Shown: positions 36,401 through 45,720, counted from the stretch's first letter. The stretch is 64,000 nucleotides of DNA from Thalassococcus sp. S3 (GCF_004216475.1 NZ_CP022303.1:2852001-2916000), one strand, 5' to 3'. Program-made: numbers and translations. Notes: a model not told the origin generated them from the sequence alone.

Positions 36401-39280
36401 ATGCTTAGGAAAAAGACCAACGGGGTTGCGCGACGCCCCCAGCGGACAAGTATCCTGTCTGAGGTGGCGGAAAAATCCGTCGACCGCCGCACATTCCTGC
36501 GCGGATCAGGCCTGGCCATCGGTGGCCTTGCCGCGATCAGCGCCACGGGCGGCACAGTGACCCAGGCCGACGCCGCAGCCTCCGCTGTCGGCAAGGTCGA
36601 CACGATCAAATCCGTCTGCACCCATTGCTCCGTCGGCTGTACCGTCGTGGCCGAGGTGCAAAACGGCGTCTGGACGGGTCAGGAACCCGGCTGGGACAGC
36701 CCCTTCAACCTCGGCGCCCATTGCGCCAAGGGCGCATCGGTGCGCGAGCATGCCCACGGCGAACGCCGCCTGAAATATCCGATGAAGAAAGAGAACGGCG
36801 AGTGGAAGCGCATCTCGTGGGAGCAGGCCATCGACGAGGTCGGCGACAAGATGATGTCGATCCGCGATGAAAGCGGCCCCGACAGCGTCTACTGGCTGGG
36901 CTCGGCCAAGCACAACAACGAACAGGCTTATCTCTTCCGCAAGTTCGCCGCCTATTGGGGCACGAACAACGTGGATCACCAAGCCCGGATCTGTCACTCC
37001 ACCACCGTTGCGGGTGTTGCGAACACATGGGGCTACGGCGCCATGACCAACTCCTACAACGACATTCACAATTCCAAGGCCATCTTCATCATCGGCGGCA
37101 ACCCGGCCGAGGCGCATCCTGTCTCGCTCCTGCACCTGCTGAAGGCCAAGGAGCAGAACAACGCCCCCGTCATCGTCTGTGATCCGCGCTTCACGCGCAC
37201 CGCGGCCCATGCCGACGAATATGTCCGTCTGCGCCCCGGCTCCGACGTGGCCCTTGTCTGGGGAATCCTCTGGCATCTCTTTGAGAACGGCTGGGAAGAC
37301 AAGGAGTTCATCCGCACCCGTGTCTGGGGCATGGACCAGATCCGCACCGAGGTCGCCAAATGGACGCCCGAAGAGGTCGAGCGTGTCACCGACGTGCCCG
37401 GCTCCCAACTCAAGCGCGTGGCCCGGACGCTGGCCAACAACCGTCCCGGCACCGTGATCTGGTGCATGGGCGGCACCCAGCACACCACCGGCAACAACAA
37501 TACGCGTGCCTACTGCATCCTCCAGCTGGCCCTGGGCAACATGGGCACGTCTGGCGGCGGCACCAACATCTTCCGCGGCCACGACAACGTGCAGGGCGCA
37601 ACGGACCTTGGCGTTCTCAGCCACACCCTGCCCGGCTATTACGGGCTCAAGCCCGGCTCCTGGGCCCATTGGGCACGTGTCTGGGACGAGGACCTGGATT
37701 GGCTGAAAGGTCAGTTCGCCATGGACGGCGACAAATCCATGATGAACCTCACCGGCATCCCGGTCTCGCGCTGGATCGACGGTATCCTGGAAGACAAGGA
37801 GAACATGGACCAGCCGGACAATGTCCGCGCCATGGTGCTCTGGGGCCACGCGCCCAACTCCCAGACCCGTCAGAAGGAAATGAAGACGGCGATGGAGAAG
37901 CTGGACATGCTGGTCGTGATCGACCCGTATCCCACCGTCTCCGCCGTTCTGAACGACCGCACCGATGGGGTCTACCTGCTGCCGGCCTGCACCCAGTTCG
38001 AAACCCGTGGCTCCGTCACGGCCTCGAACCGGTCGATCCAGTGGCGCGACCAGGTGGTCGAGCCGCTTTTCGAAAGCCTGCCCGATCACGTGATCATCGC
38101 GAAATTCGCCAAAAAGTTCGGCTTCGCCGACCGCATCTTCCGCAATATCGAGATGGAAGATGCCGAGACGCCGAACATCGAAAGCGTGACGCGCGAATTC
38201 AACGCGGGCATGTGGACGGTGGGCTATACCGGCCAGTCGCCGGAGCGGATCAAGCTGCATATGGCCAACCAGCACACGTTCGACCGGACCACGCTGCAAG
38301 CCATCGGCGGTCCCGCCGACGGGGACTATTACGGCATGCCATGGCCCTGTTGGGGCACGCCGGAGATGAACCATCCCGGCACGCCGAACCTCTACGACAT
38401 GTCCAAACCCGTGGCCGAAGGGGGCCTCACCTTCCGTGCGCGCTTTGGCGTGGAACGGGATGGCGACAACCTCCTGGCCGAAGGTGTCTACTCGGCAGGC
38501 TCGGAAATCCAGGACGGATATCCCGAATTCACCATGCAGATGCTGATGGATCTGGGCTGGGACGGCGATCTGACCGCTGACGAACGCGCGGCTATCGAAG
38601 CCGTGGCGGGTCCCAAGACCAACTGGAAAACCGACCTGTCGGGCGGCATCCAGCGGGTCGCGATCAAGCATGGCTGCGCGCCCTTCGGGAACGCCAAGGC
38701 ACGCGCGGTCGTCTGGACCTTCCCCGACCCCGTGCCGCTCCACCGTGAGCCGCTTTACACCAACCGCCGTGATCTCGTGGCCGATTACCCGACCTATGAG
38801 GACCGAAAGTTCTATCGTCTGCCGACGATGTATGCCTCGATCCAGAAGCAGGATTTCAGCAAGGACTATCCGATCATCCTCACCTCCGGGCGCCTCGTGG
38901 AATATGAAGGCGGCGGGGACGAGACCCGGTCGAACCCCTGGCTGGCCGAGCTTCAGCAGGACATGTTCGTCGAGATCAACCCGCGCGACGCCAACAATCT
39001 GGGCGTGCGCGACGGCGCGCAGGTCTGGGTCGAAGGGCCCGAAGGCGGCAAGGTCAAGGTCATGGCCATGGTCACCGAACGGGTGGGCTCGGGCGTGGCG
39101 TTCATGCCCTTCCACTTCGGCGGGCATCTCGAAGGCCAGGACCTCAGGGACAAATATCCCGACGGGGCCGATCCTTACGTGCTGGGCGAAAGCACCAACA
39201 CCGCACAGACCTATGGCTACGATTCAGTGACCCAGATGCAGGAGACCAAAGCCACTCTCTGCAAAATCTGGGCAGCATAA
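36401..39280 (+). CDS. fdhA: Formate dehydrogenase, catalytic alpha subunit
   Basis: A 959-residue periplasmic, bis-MGD molybdo/tungsto-enzyme oxidising formate to CO2. A Tat signal (DRRTFLRGSGLAIGGLAA, residues 28-45) precedes the 4Fe-4S binding set C73, C76, C80 and C108. The active-site position is Cys198 in HQARICHSTTV, not selenocysteine, with the nearby His199. Later parts include the GGTQHTTGNNNTRAY, GNMGTSGGGTN and VIVCDPRF cofactor strings and a C-terminal MGD-binding barrel. It is organised with FdhB, an unknown gene, cytochrome b, WD40-cytochrome c and chaperone genes. Mo or W cannot be distinguished from this sequence. Confidence 0.96.
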   Translation: MLRKKTNGVARRPQRTSILSEVAEKSVDRRTFLRGSGLAIGGLAAISATGGTVTQADAAASAVGKVDTIKSVCTHCSVGCTVVAEVQNGVWTGQEPGWDSPFNLGAHCAKGASVREHAHGERRLKYPMKKENGEWKRISWEQAIDEVGDKMMSIRDESGPDSVYWLGSAKHNNEQAYLFRKFAAYWGTNNVDHQARICHSTTVAGVANTWGYGAMTNSYNDIHNSKAIFIIGGNPAEAHPVSLLHLLKAKEQNNAPVIVCDPRFTRTAAHADEYVRLRPGSDVALVWGILWHLFENGWEDKEFIRTRVWGMDQIRTEVAKWTPEEVERVTDVPGSQLKRVARTLANNRPGTVIWCMGGTQHTTGNNNTRAYCILQLALGNMGTSGGGTNIFRGHDNVQGATDLGVLSHTLPGYYGLKPGSWAHWARVWDEDLDWLKGQFAMDGDKSMMNLTGIPVSRWIDGILEDKENMDQPDNVRAMVLWGHAPNSQTRQKEMKTAMEKLDMLVVIDPYPTVSAVLNDRTDGVYLLPACTQFETRGSVTASNRSIQWRDQVVEPLFESLPDHVIIAKFAKKFGFADRIFRNIEMEDAETPNIESVTREFNAGMWTVGYTGQSPERIKLHMANQHTFDRTTLQAIGGPADGDYYGMPWPCWGTPEMNHPGTPNLYDMSKPVAEGGLTFRARFGVERDGDNLLAEGVYSAGSEIQDGYPEFTMQMLMDLGWDGDLTADERAAIEAVAGPKTNWKTDLSGGIQRVAIKHGCAPFGNAKARAVVWTFPDPVPLHREPLYTNRRDLVADYPTYEDRKFYRLPTMYASIQKQDFSKDYPIILTSGRLVEYEGGGDETRSNPWLAELQQDMFVEINPRDANNLGVRDGAQVWVEGPEGGKVKVMAMVTERVGSGVAFMPFHFGGHLEGQDLRDKYPDGADPYVLGESTNTAQTYGYDSVTQMQETKATLCKIWAA

Positions 39281-39297
39281 GGGAGGATTGAGAGACA

Positions 39298-39891
39298 ATG
39301 GCACGCGCTAAGTTTCTCTGCGACGCGGAACGATGCATCGAATGCAACGCCTGCGTCACGGCCTGTAAGAACGAACATGAAGTGCCCTGGGGCATCAACC
39401 GCCGCCGGGTGGTGACCATCAACGATGGCAAACCCGGCGAACGGTCGATTTCCGTGGCCTGCATGCATTGTTCCGACGCGCCCTGTATGGCGGTCTGCCC
39501 GGTGGACTGCTTCTACCAGACCGAAGACGGTGTGGTCCTGCACTCCAAGGACCTTTGCATCGGCTGTGGCTATTGCTTCTACGCCTGCCCCTTCGGCGCG
39601 CCGCAATATCCGCAGGCCGGCAATTTCGGCTCCCGGGGCAAGATGGACAAGTGCACCTTCTGTGCCGGCGGCCCGGAAGACACGCATTCGACAGCCGAGT
39701 TCGCCAAATACGGCCGCAACCGGATCGCGGAAGGCAAACTGCCGATCTGCGCCGAGATGTGTTCGACCAAGGCCCTGCTTGCCGGTGACGGCGACGTGGT
39801 CTCGGGCATCTACCGCGAACGCGTGGTTGCCCGTGGCTTCGGCTCGGGCGCCTGGGGCTGGGGCACGGCCTACGACCAGAAAGACGGCTGA
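39298..39891 (+). CDS. fdhB: Formate dehydrogenase Fe-S (beta) subunit
   Basis: A 197-residue iron-sulfur protein with four cysteine groups for 4Fe-4S clusters: [52 protein letters not shown] and CTFCAGG...[13 protein letters not shown]. It relays electrons from FdhA to the cytochrome b subunit. Compared with E. coli FdnH it lacks a membrane helix and is shorter, as in the FDH3 type. The ATG at 39298 has GGGAGGATT upstream. A terminator with a nine-pair stem follows. Confidence 0.95.
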   Translation: MARAKFLCDAERCIECNACVTACKNEHEVPWGINRRRVVTINDGKPGERSISVACMHCSDAPCMAVCPVDCFYQTEDGVVLHSKDLCIGCGYCFYACPFGAPQYPQAGNFGSRGKMDKCTFCAGGPEDTHSTAEFAKYGRNRIAEGKLPICAEMCSTKALLAGDGDVVSGIYRERVVARGFGSGAWGWGTAYDQKDG

Positions 39892-39910
39892 GCCCTTTTT
39901 CACGAAACCA

Positions 39911-39939
39911 AAAGAGGCGGCTCCCTGTCGCCTCTTTTT
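39911..39939 (+). terminator. Intrinsic terminator after fdhB
   Basis: AAAGAGGCG pairs with CGCCTCTTT (9 bp, 9-nt loop) followed by T's, 20 nt after the fdhB stop. It probably sets higher expression of FdhA/FdhB and lower for the downstream membrane genes. Confidence 0.85.
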
Positions 39940-39956
39940 GATCCGGAGCCATTGGC

Positions 39957-40880
39957 ATGACGATCGGCCCCCCAAGCCGCGCCTACGATATCAGCCTGCA
40001 TGACCGCCCCTTTGCGCCCGACAGCGCAGATCAGGGCTGGTGTTTCGGGCTGCCCCGCGGGCTAGAGGAGGGGCAATGGCCGCTGGACCCGGTCTTCGGC
40101 TATCCGCTCCAACATGGCTTCACCCTGCGTCTGCCGGAAGACTACCGCGTCCACGGGCCCGATCTGCCCTGGCTCAGCTTTTTCAGCACGGCGATGGATC
40201 ATCTGGAAAACTCCGACTGGTCCCGATTTGATCCCGCCATCGTGGCCGACGCAAATTCCAGCCGTCCCGATGATCCGGCGGCACAGCCCTTTTGGGACGC
40301 CATGCAGAACAGGCATCCGCACCTGCACTACATGACCGATATCCTAGACTATTATTACGCCGTCGTCTTCTCGACAGATGCGGCGATCTCAGGGCCGACC
40401 ACCCCGCCACCCGATCCGATCGTGACGGAACTCAACGCTCATGTTCCGCAGCCAAGCTGGATGACCCAAGGGGCATTCAGCGCCTTTGTGGGCACGTCAC
40501 CTTTTGCGATCCTCGGTCAGACGATCCATCCCCGCGCGGGGGTGGATGCCACATGCGCCCTGACCTGGGGCCCCCGACGCGAAGACCCGAATGCGGGGCT
40601 TGGACCACGGGACACCTACGACGACGAACCTGCCGAGACGGGGTATGTCCAGCCTTACTATTTCGAGGGCGGCGAACTGACCGCCGAAGCCTACCGCCAG
40701 CATGATTGGGCGGCGGATCACAAGCCGAACCATATCGGCGGCACCATGCGGCCAGTCCAGGGCGTTCCCACCATGAGCCCGTTCTACATCGGGTTCGAGG
40801 AATATCTGGGCGGCTACAATTTCGGCACCGGAAACGCACAACTCGACTTCAAAAACATGATCTTCGACTGGGCCCAGTGA
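39957..40880 (+). CDS. Unknown protein in formate dehydrogenase operon, 307 residues
   Basis: I cannot name a family. The start ATG 39957 has GGAG 8 nt upstream. The protein is soluble, with no signal peptide, and rich in Pro, Asp, Tyr and Trp. There are recurring aromatic segments (GWCFGLPRGLEEGQW, PYYFEGGELTAEAYRQ) and a Gly/Asn-rich end (YLGGYNFGTGNAQLDF, then NMIFDWAQ). It sits between the terminator and the cytochrome b gene, 39 nt before the next start, so it is part of the operon. It may be a cytosolic assembly factor or an unrelated passenger. It could also be a remote YwqG/DUF1963-like protein, only weakly suggested. Confidence 0.65.
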   Translation: MTIGPPSRAYDISLHDRPFAPDSADQGWCFGLPRGLEEGQWPLDPVFGYPLQHGFTLRLPEDYRVHGPDLPWLSFFSTAMDHLENSDWSRFDPAIVADANSSRPDDPAAQPFWDAMQNRHPHLHYMTDILDYYYAVVFSTDAAISGPTTPPPDPIVTELNAHVPQPSWMTQGAFSAFVGTSPFAILGQTIHPRAGVDATCALTWGPRREDPNAGLGPRDTYDDEPAETGYVQPYYFEGGELTAEAYRQHDWAADHKPNHIGGTMRPVQGVPTMSPFYIGFEEYLGGYNFGTGNAQLDFKNMIFDWAQ

Positions 40881-40919
40881 CATGCAGCGCCCGTCGAATA
40901 CAGCAGGAGAGACAGACAA

Positions 40920-42143
40920 ATGAAACGTTTGGGACTGATCCTCGCAGTGATGCTCACCGCGATGTTGACCTATCCTGCCCTCGCGCAGGACAGCGCCGGG
41001 TCGCAAGCAGAGACCGCTACCCAACCCGACCGCTCCGCCACGGGCGGCGCGCCGACGCTGGAGGATATCTTAGCCCGCCAGCGTGGCGAGCAGGTCGATT
41101 TCAGCTACCGCGCCCAGGGCAATGACGGAGACGGTGCGGCGGCCATGGCCAACCAGCTCGGCACGCTGGGCGGCGCCTCTGACAGCGAGGTCTACCGTGC
41201 GCTGCGCTACGGCACCGCCGATGTACGCGTCTCCAACAACGGCCCCGCCTCTGCCGTCCTGATCCAGGATCGCGGTATGTGGTGGCTGGAGTTCCGGCAA
41301 GGCCCGCTCTCGACCTACGGTGCGTGGCTCCTGGGTGGCACGTTGGTGGCCCTCGCGCTCTTCTACCTGATCCGCGGCAAGATCCGGATCGACGGGCCGA
41401 AGACCGGTCGCAAGATCCTTCGCTTCAACAGTTTCGAACGCTTCGGGCATTGGCTCTTTGCGGGCAGCTTCCTGATCCTGGGTCTGACCGGCCTCATTTC
41501 GCTTTTCGGGCGTACCGTGCTGATCCCCCTCTTCGGGCACGAAGCGTTCTCGCTGCTCGCCATCGGCTCGAAATGGGTGCACAACAACATCGCCTGGGCT
41601 TTCATGCTGGGCCTCTTGATCATCATCTTGAACTGGACGATCCACAACATCCCCAACCGGCATGACCTGAAATGGCTTGCCGTGGCGGGGGGGCTTTTCT
41701 CCAAGGGGGTTCACCCGCCAGCCAAGAAGTTCAATGCCGGGCAAAAGATGATCTTCTGGGGCTGTGTCGTGCTTGGCCTGTCGATCAGCGTCTCGGGCCT
41801 GTCGCTCCTTTTCCCGTTCGAGCTGCCGATGTTCGCCAAGACCTTCGCGATCCTCAACCAGACCGGCCTGCCCGAGATGCTGGGCTTTGGCATCCTGCCC
41901 GAACAGATGGCCCCGCATGAAGAGATGCAATATGCCCAGCTCTGGCACGCCATCATCGCCTTCGTCTTCATGGCGATGATCTTTGCCCATATTTACCTCG
42001 GCTCGGTTGGCATGGAGGGCGCCTTCGACGCGATGGGCTCCGGCGAGGTCGAAGAGCAATGGGCCAAGGAACACCACGGGCTCTGGGTCGAAGAGGTCAA
42101 AGCCAAGGAAGCCGCCCAAGCCAACGCGACGCCCGCAGAATAA
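40920..42143 (+). CDS. fdhC: Formate dehydrogenase cytochrome b (gamma) subunit
   Basis: A 407-residue membrane protein. A Sec-like leader, MKRLGLILAVMLTAMLTYPA, precedes a periplasmic stretch of about 90 residues (SDSEVYRALRYGTADVRVSN), then five hydrophobic helices with heme-ligand His candidates in FNSFERFGHWLFAG, KWVHNNIAWAFMLG and QLWHAIIAFVFMAMIFAHIY. It anchors FdhAB and passes electrons to the quinone pool. The N-terminal extension is larger than in E. coli FdnI and common in this lineage. The site AGGAGAGACAG lies before the ATG. Confidence 0.93.
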   Translation: MKRLGLILAVMLTAMLTYPALAQDSAGSQAETATQPDRSATGGAPTLEDILARQRGEQVDFSYRAQGNDGDGAAAMANQLGTLGGASDSEVYRALRYGTADVRVSNNGPASAVLIQDRGMWWLEFRQGPLSTYGAWLLGGTLVALALFYLIRGKIRIDGPKTGRKILRFNSFERFGHWLFAGSFLILGLTGLISLFGRTVLIPLFGHEAFSLLAIGSKWVHNNIAWAFMLGLLIIILNWTIHNIPNRHDLKWLAVAGGLFSKGVHPPAKKFNAGQKMIFWGCVVLGLSISVSGLSLLFPFELPMFAKTFAILNQTGLPEMLGFGILPEQMAPHEEMQYAQLWHAIIAFVFMAMIFAHIYLGSVGMEGAFDAMGSGEVEEQWAKEHHGLWVEEVKAKEAAQANATPAE

Positions 42144-42147
42144 GGCG

Positions 42148-43419
42148 ATGCGCTGGATCGCGGCCGCTCTCGTTTGCCTGCCATCGTTGGGGATGGCGGG
42201 CGATTTCTTTACGCTCAAGGGTCACGGCGGCCCTATCATGGGGATCGCGGTCAGTCCCAAAGGCCAGATTGCCACCGCAAGCTTCGACAATGCGGTTGGG
42301 CTGTGGAACGGCACTGATCCGCGCTGGCTCGATGGCCACGAAGCAGCTGTGAACACGGTGCTGTTCACGGGCGACGGGCTTTTTTCCGCCGGGGACGATT
42401 TCACTATCCGGCGCTGGCCCGACGGCGCGGTGATCGGACGACACCAGGGCAAGGTGACGGCTCTGTCCGCCCTGCCGGGCGTCATCGCATCGGCCAGTTG
42501 GGATGGCACGGTCGGTCTCTGGCCGCTCGACGGCTCTGAACCTCGTTTTCTGAAAGGCCATCAGGCCGGCGTGAACGCGCTTTTGCCTCTAAGCGACGGT
42601 CGCCAGATTATCACAGCCAGTGTCGACGGCACGCTCCGCCTTTGGGATGTGTCCGACGGCACCGAGACCCGGCAAATCCTGCGCCACGGCTTTGGCATCA
42701 ATGAACTTGCCATGAACGCGGAAGCCGGCTGGCTGGCCTACGGATCGGTCGACGGCGTCACCCGTATCATCGACCTGGAAAGCGGGGCGGAACTTGCGGA
42801 TTTCACCCTCGACCGCCGTCCGGTCCTAGCCCTTGCCCTCTCCCCGGATGGCACGCACCTGGCCGTCGGCGACGGCGAAGGCTACATCATGGTTATTGAT
42901 ACCGAGGCCTGGCGCATCACCCGCGACTTCCGCGCGACTGAGCGCGGGCCTGTCTGGGCCCTCGCTTTTTCCTCCGATGGGACAAATATCCATGCGGGCG
43001 GGCTCGACAACGTGATGTATAGCTGGCCACTCGCCTCGCTCACCGAACACGAAACCATGGGCACCGGCGAACGCAGCTTTCTCAAGGACCCCGCCACCAT
43101 GGAAAACGGAGAGCGCCAATTTGCCCGCAAATGCTCCATATGCCATACGCTCACGCCGGACAGCGCACGGCGGGCAGGCCCCACACTTTACGGCCTCTTC
43201 GGTCGCCCCGCAGGCACAGTGGTTGACTACAGCTATTCCGACACCTTGCTGGGCTCAGATATCGTGTGGGACGCCACCAGCATCAACGCCCTGTTCGACG
43301 AAGGCCCCGATCATTACATTCCCGGCTCGAAGATGCCGATGCAACGTATAACAGACCCGGCCGACCGCGACGACCTGATCGCGTATCTCCGCCAGGCGAC
43401 GAGGAACACAGACAAATGA
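42148..43419 (+). CDS. Periplasmic WD40-repeat/cytochrome c fusion protein
   Basis: A 423-residue exported protein with a Sec signal (MRWIAAALVCLPSLGMAG). Residues 20-315 are WD40 blades, recognised by repeated GH.(A/G)...V and (S/T)A(S/G)xD.xxxxWxL strings, for example TASFDNAVGLW, SASWDGTVGLW and TASVDGTLRLWD. The C-terminal 110 residues form a cytochrome c domain with heme site CSICH and Met-containing GSKMPMQ, where M may be the axial ligand. WD40-cytochrome c fusions are known from other bacterial redox loci. It starts 5 nt after fdhC, so it is coexpressed with the formate dehydrogenase and may be its periplasmic electron partner. Confidence 0.87.
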   Translation: MRWIAAALVCLPSLGMAGDFFTLKGHGGPIMGIAVSPKGQIATASFDNAVGLWNGTDPRWLDGHEAAVNTVLFTGDGLFSAGDDFTIRRWPDGAVIGRHQGKVTALSALPGVIASASWDGTVGLWPLDGSEPRFLKGHQAGVNALLPLSDGRQIITASVDGTLRLWDVSDGTETRQILRHGFGINELAMNAEAGWLAYGSVDGVTRIIDLESGAELADFTLDRRPVLALALSPDGTHLAVGDGEGYIMVIDTEAWRITRDFRATERGPVWALAFSSDGTNIHAGGLDNVMYSWPLASLTEHETMGTGERSFLKDPATMENGERQFARKCSICHTLTPDSARRAGPTLYGLFGRPAGTVVDYSYSDTLLGSDIVWDATSINALFDEGPDHYIPGSKMPMQRITDPADRDDLIAYLRQATRNTDK

Positions 43420-43541
43420 AAGCCATGTGGATCGCTTTTCTGGCCATGATCGTCATCTCATTGGGCGCCTGGTATGGGCTGAGCCTTCTCGACTTCTCCG
43501 CGAGTGATCGTGGCAGTGGCGACGCCGTGCGCATAGACTAG
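43416..43541 (+). CDS. Small single-span membrane peptide, 41 residues
   Basis: A 42-codon frame whose ATG overlaps the WD40-cytochrome c stop (ATGA). The product begins MKAMWIAFLAMIVISLGAWY, with a hydrophobic stretch of about 20 residues, then LSLLDFSASDRGSGDAVRID. The overlap and position at the operon end argue for a real gene. It may anchor the cytochrome or FDH complex. No homologue is known to me. Confidence 0.68.
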   Translation: MKAMWIAFLAMIVISLGAWYGLSLLDFSASDRGSGDAVRID

Positions 43542-43572
43542 AGGCCGCGCTTACAAGATCCGTCAGCTTAGA

Positions 43573-43594
43573 CCGTATTTTCATCGAGAAGAAG
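43573..43594 (+). repeat. Dispersed intergenic repeat, copy 2
   Basis: CCGTATTTTCATCGAGAAG followed by AAG, CAGGGG. It lies 32 nt downstream of the last formate dehydrogenase operon gene, reading in the direction of that operon. One internal base differs from copies 1 and 3. Confidence 0.75.
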
Positions 43595-43736
43595 CAGGGG
43601 ACATGCACCTCTTCCGATCGGTATTAACCCTAATACGCGTTAAGGTTAATGCGCCTCAAGCCGGTTCAGTGCGCAACCAGTATCTCCACTTTCTCAAAAT
43701 ACCCGCGCCGCAGGCACGCTCTACCAGGAGCGTTCA

Positions 43737-43769
43737 GACCACGCATCCACCCAAAGCAGATGCGTGGTC
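43737..43769 (-). terminator. Hairpin at the end of the pyrimidine importer operon
   Basis: GACCACGCATC and GATGCGTGGTC form a perfect 11-bp stem with an 11-nt loop, just after the stop of the substrate-binding protein gene. There is no T-run, so it may be a stabilising stem or a factor-dependent end. Confidence 0.6.
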
Positions 43770-43781
43770 CCGATCAGGCGG

Positions 43782-44768
43782 TCAGTTGAGCGCCTGATCC
43801 GTGATCACATGGGTCCAGGCGCCTTCAGGCTCCTCGGTAATCACCGGGTCAGATCCACCGGCCAGCAAAGTCGCCACCGTCCGCTCGAAATCCGCGGGAT
43901 CAAGTGCGCCGTTCGAGCCGGCGGTCAGCTTCGCGATCTCACCCATCATACGCTTCTGGTGGGCCTCCGTTTGCGCCCCGGTCGCATCATTGTCCAGCAC
44001 GATCTCGGCGGCCTCATCCGGGTTCTCCTCGGCATACTTCCAGCCCTTCATCGACGCACGGACAAAGCGGACCATCTTTTCCACGAACTCTGGATCCTCC
44101 AGCCGTTCTTCCAGCACGTAGATACCATCCTCCAGCGTCGCGACACCCTGGTCTTCGTATTTGAAGGTCACCAACTCATCCTCGGACACGCCCGCATCCA
44201 GCACTTGGCCGAACTCGTTGTAAGTCATGGTTGAAATGCAATCGGCCTGACGCTGCAGGAGCGGATCCACGTTAAAGCCCTGCTTCAGCACGGTCACGCC
44301 ATCCTCGCCACCTTCGGTCGAAATGCCCTCCTGGCTCATCCAGCTCAGGAACGGATATTCGTTGCCGAAGAACCAGACACCGATTGTCTTGCCCTTGAAA
44401 TCCTGCGGGCTTTCGATCCCGGTATCCTTCCAGCAAGTCAGCATCAGGCCCGACGACTTGAAGGGCTGGGCGATGTTGACGACCGGCAGCCCCTTCTCCC
44501 GTGCCGCCAGCGCCGAAGGCATCCAGTTCAGCATCACATCCGCGCCGCCCCCGGCCAGCACTTGGGGCGGTGCGATATCCGGCCCGCCCGGCAGGATCGT
44601 CACGTCAAGGTCTTCTTCCTCGTAGAACCCCTTGTCCAGCGCCACATAGTATCCCGCAAACTGGGCTTGCGTCACCCACTGCAGCTGCAGCTTGACCTCA
44701 TCCGCCGCCATGGCCGACCCCGCGGCAAGCGCCAGTGCCATCGCAGCTCCTGTCAAAAATCCTTTCAT
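43782..44768 (-). CDS. ABC transporter substrate-binding protein, NMT1/THI5-like (putative pyrimidine)
   Basis: A 328-residue periplasmic binding protein with a Sec signal (MKGFLTGAAMALALAAGSAM, cleaved near AMA|ADE). It is of the NMT1/ThiY type: KLQLQWVTQAQFAGYYVALD, GADVMLNWMPSALAAREKG and the CWKDTGI segment. Relatives bind thiamin-pyrimidine, riboflavin, taurine or aromatic compounds. In this operon with dihydropyrimidinase, N-carbamoyl-beta-alanine hydrolase and Pre proteins, a pyrimidine or hydantoin-like ligand is likely. Start ATG 44768 has AGGAG at 7 nt; ATG 44771 directly before it is an alternative. Confidence 0.9.
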   Translation of the reverse strand: MKGFLTGAAMALALAAGSAMAADEVKLQLQWVTQAQFAGYYVALDKGFYEEEDLDVTILPGGPDIAPPQVLAGGGADVMLNWMPSALAAREKGLPVVNIAQPFKSSGLMLTCWKDTGIESPQDFKGKTIGVWFFGNEYPFLSWMSQEGISTEGGEDGVTVLKQGFNVDPLLQRQADCISTMTYNEFGQVLDAGVSEDELVTFKYEDQGVATLEDGIYVLEERLEDPEFVEKMVRFVRASMKGWKYAEENPDEAAEIVLDNDATGAQTEAHQKRMMGEIAKLTAGSNGALDPADFERTVATLLAGGSDPVITEEPEGAWTHVITDQALN

Positions 44769-44834
44769 CATCACACTCCTTGTTGTTGATTGCCCTTGTT
44801 ATCGCTTGCATCTGCCAGGCTGACCCGGTTCCGA

Positions 44835-45680
44835 TTATCTGCGTTGCGACGGGTGCCAGAAGGTCACCCACCTCTCGATCAGGGCCACCGCCCCGTAAAA
44901 CACCGTCCCAGCCAAGGCGGCGACGACAATTTCCGCCCAGACCATGTCGAGCGCAAGCTGACCCACGCTGGTCGAAATCCGAAAGCCCATCCCAACCGTG
45001 GGCGAGCCGAAAAATTCAGCAATGATCGCCCCGATCAAAGCCAGCGTCGTGGCGATTTTCAAGCCGTTGAATATAAACGGCATGGCAGCCGGCAAACGCA
45101 GCTTGAAAAAGCTCTGCCAGTAGCCTGCCGCGTAGGTTTGCATCAGATCTCGCTGGATCGCCGTTGTCTCTCTCAGCCCCGCCACCGTGTTTACCAGCAT
45201 CGGGAAGAACACCATCACGACAACCACGGCCGCCTTGCTCTCCCAGTCGAAACCGAACCACATCACCAGAATGGGCGCCGTGCCGACGATCGGCAGCGCG
45301 GCCATGAAATTCCCAACCGGCAGCAGACCCAGCCTCAAAAACTCCGAACGGTCCACCAGAACCGCCACCAGCAAGGCCGCCGCGCAACCGATGACATATC
45401 CGCTCAACGCGCCCTTCACGAAGGTCTGCATGAAATCCGCCCACAGGATCGCTGTGCTGTCGGCAAAACGCACCGCTATCACGCTCGGCGCCGGCAATAT
45501 GACCAGCGGCACCTCAAGCCCCCTGACCACAAGCTCCCAGACAATCAGGATTGTGGCGCCGAAGATCACCGGAACCGCCAGTTTCACGGCCTGCGTCCCC
45601 GCACCCGCGCTCCCTGCGAGCCGCACGTTCAGCCACCAGCCAAAGGCCCAGAGCACCAAAGCCAAAGCGATCAGCCCCAC
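44835..45680 (-). CDS. ABC transporter permease (second)
   Basis: A 281-residue SsuC/TauC-type permease with about six helices. The conserved EAA-like loop is seen as YAAGYWQSFFKLRLPAAMPF followed by IFNGLKIATTLALIGAIIAE. A GTG start at 45680 is the only one in frame near the site GGGGG; an out-of-frame ATG lies 5 nt before. With the other permease, the ATPase and the binding protein it forms a full importer. The family uses two permeases, here probably a heterodimer. Confidence 0.9.
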   Translation of the reverse strand: MGLIALALVLWAFGWWLNVRLAGSAGAGTQAVKLAVPVIFGATILIVWELVVRGLEVPLVILPAPSVIAVRFADSTAILWADFMQTFVKGALSGYVIGCAAALLVAVLVDRSEFLRLGLLPVGNFMAALPIVGTAPILVMWFGFDWESKAAVVVVMVFFPMLVNTVAGLRETTAIQRDLMQTYAAGYWQSFFKLRLPAAMPFIFNGLKIATTLALIGAIIAEFFGSPTVGMGFRISTSVGQLALDMVWAEIVVAALAGTVFYGAVALIERWVTFWHPSQRR

Positions 45681-45690
45681 GCCATCCCCC

Positions 45691-45720
45691 GCTTCTTTGG
45701 GTCAAAAATATCCCGGGGGG
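45691..45720 (-). repeat. Dispersed intergenic repeat, variant copy 3
   Basis: The plus strand reads GCTTCTTTGGGTCAAAAATA then TCCCGGGGGG. Reverse-read, it gives CCCGGGATATTTTTGACC, next to a GC-rich block with GGGGGGCTGACCCCCC just downstream in the plus direction. This is a more diverged member found between the two permease genes. Confidence 0.6.

Noticed and set aside
36992..36994. Selenocysteine in fdhA
   Set aside because: The codon at the active-site position is TGT (Cys198), not TGA, and no in-frame TGA is found before the stop.
36506..39127. An 873-codon open frame on the strand opposite fdhA
   Set aside because: It is a codon-bias shadow of the highly GC-rich fdhA; it has no ribosome-binding site or domain, while fdhA carries all expected motifs.
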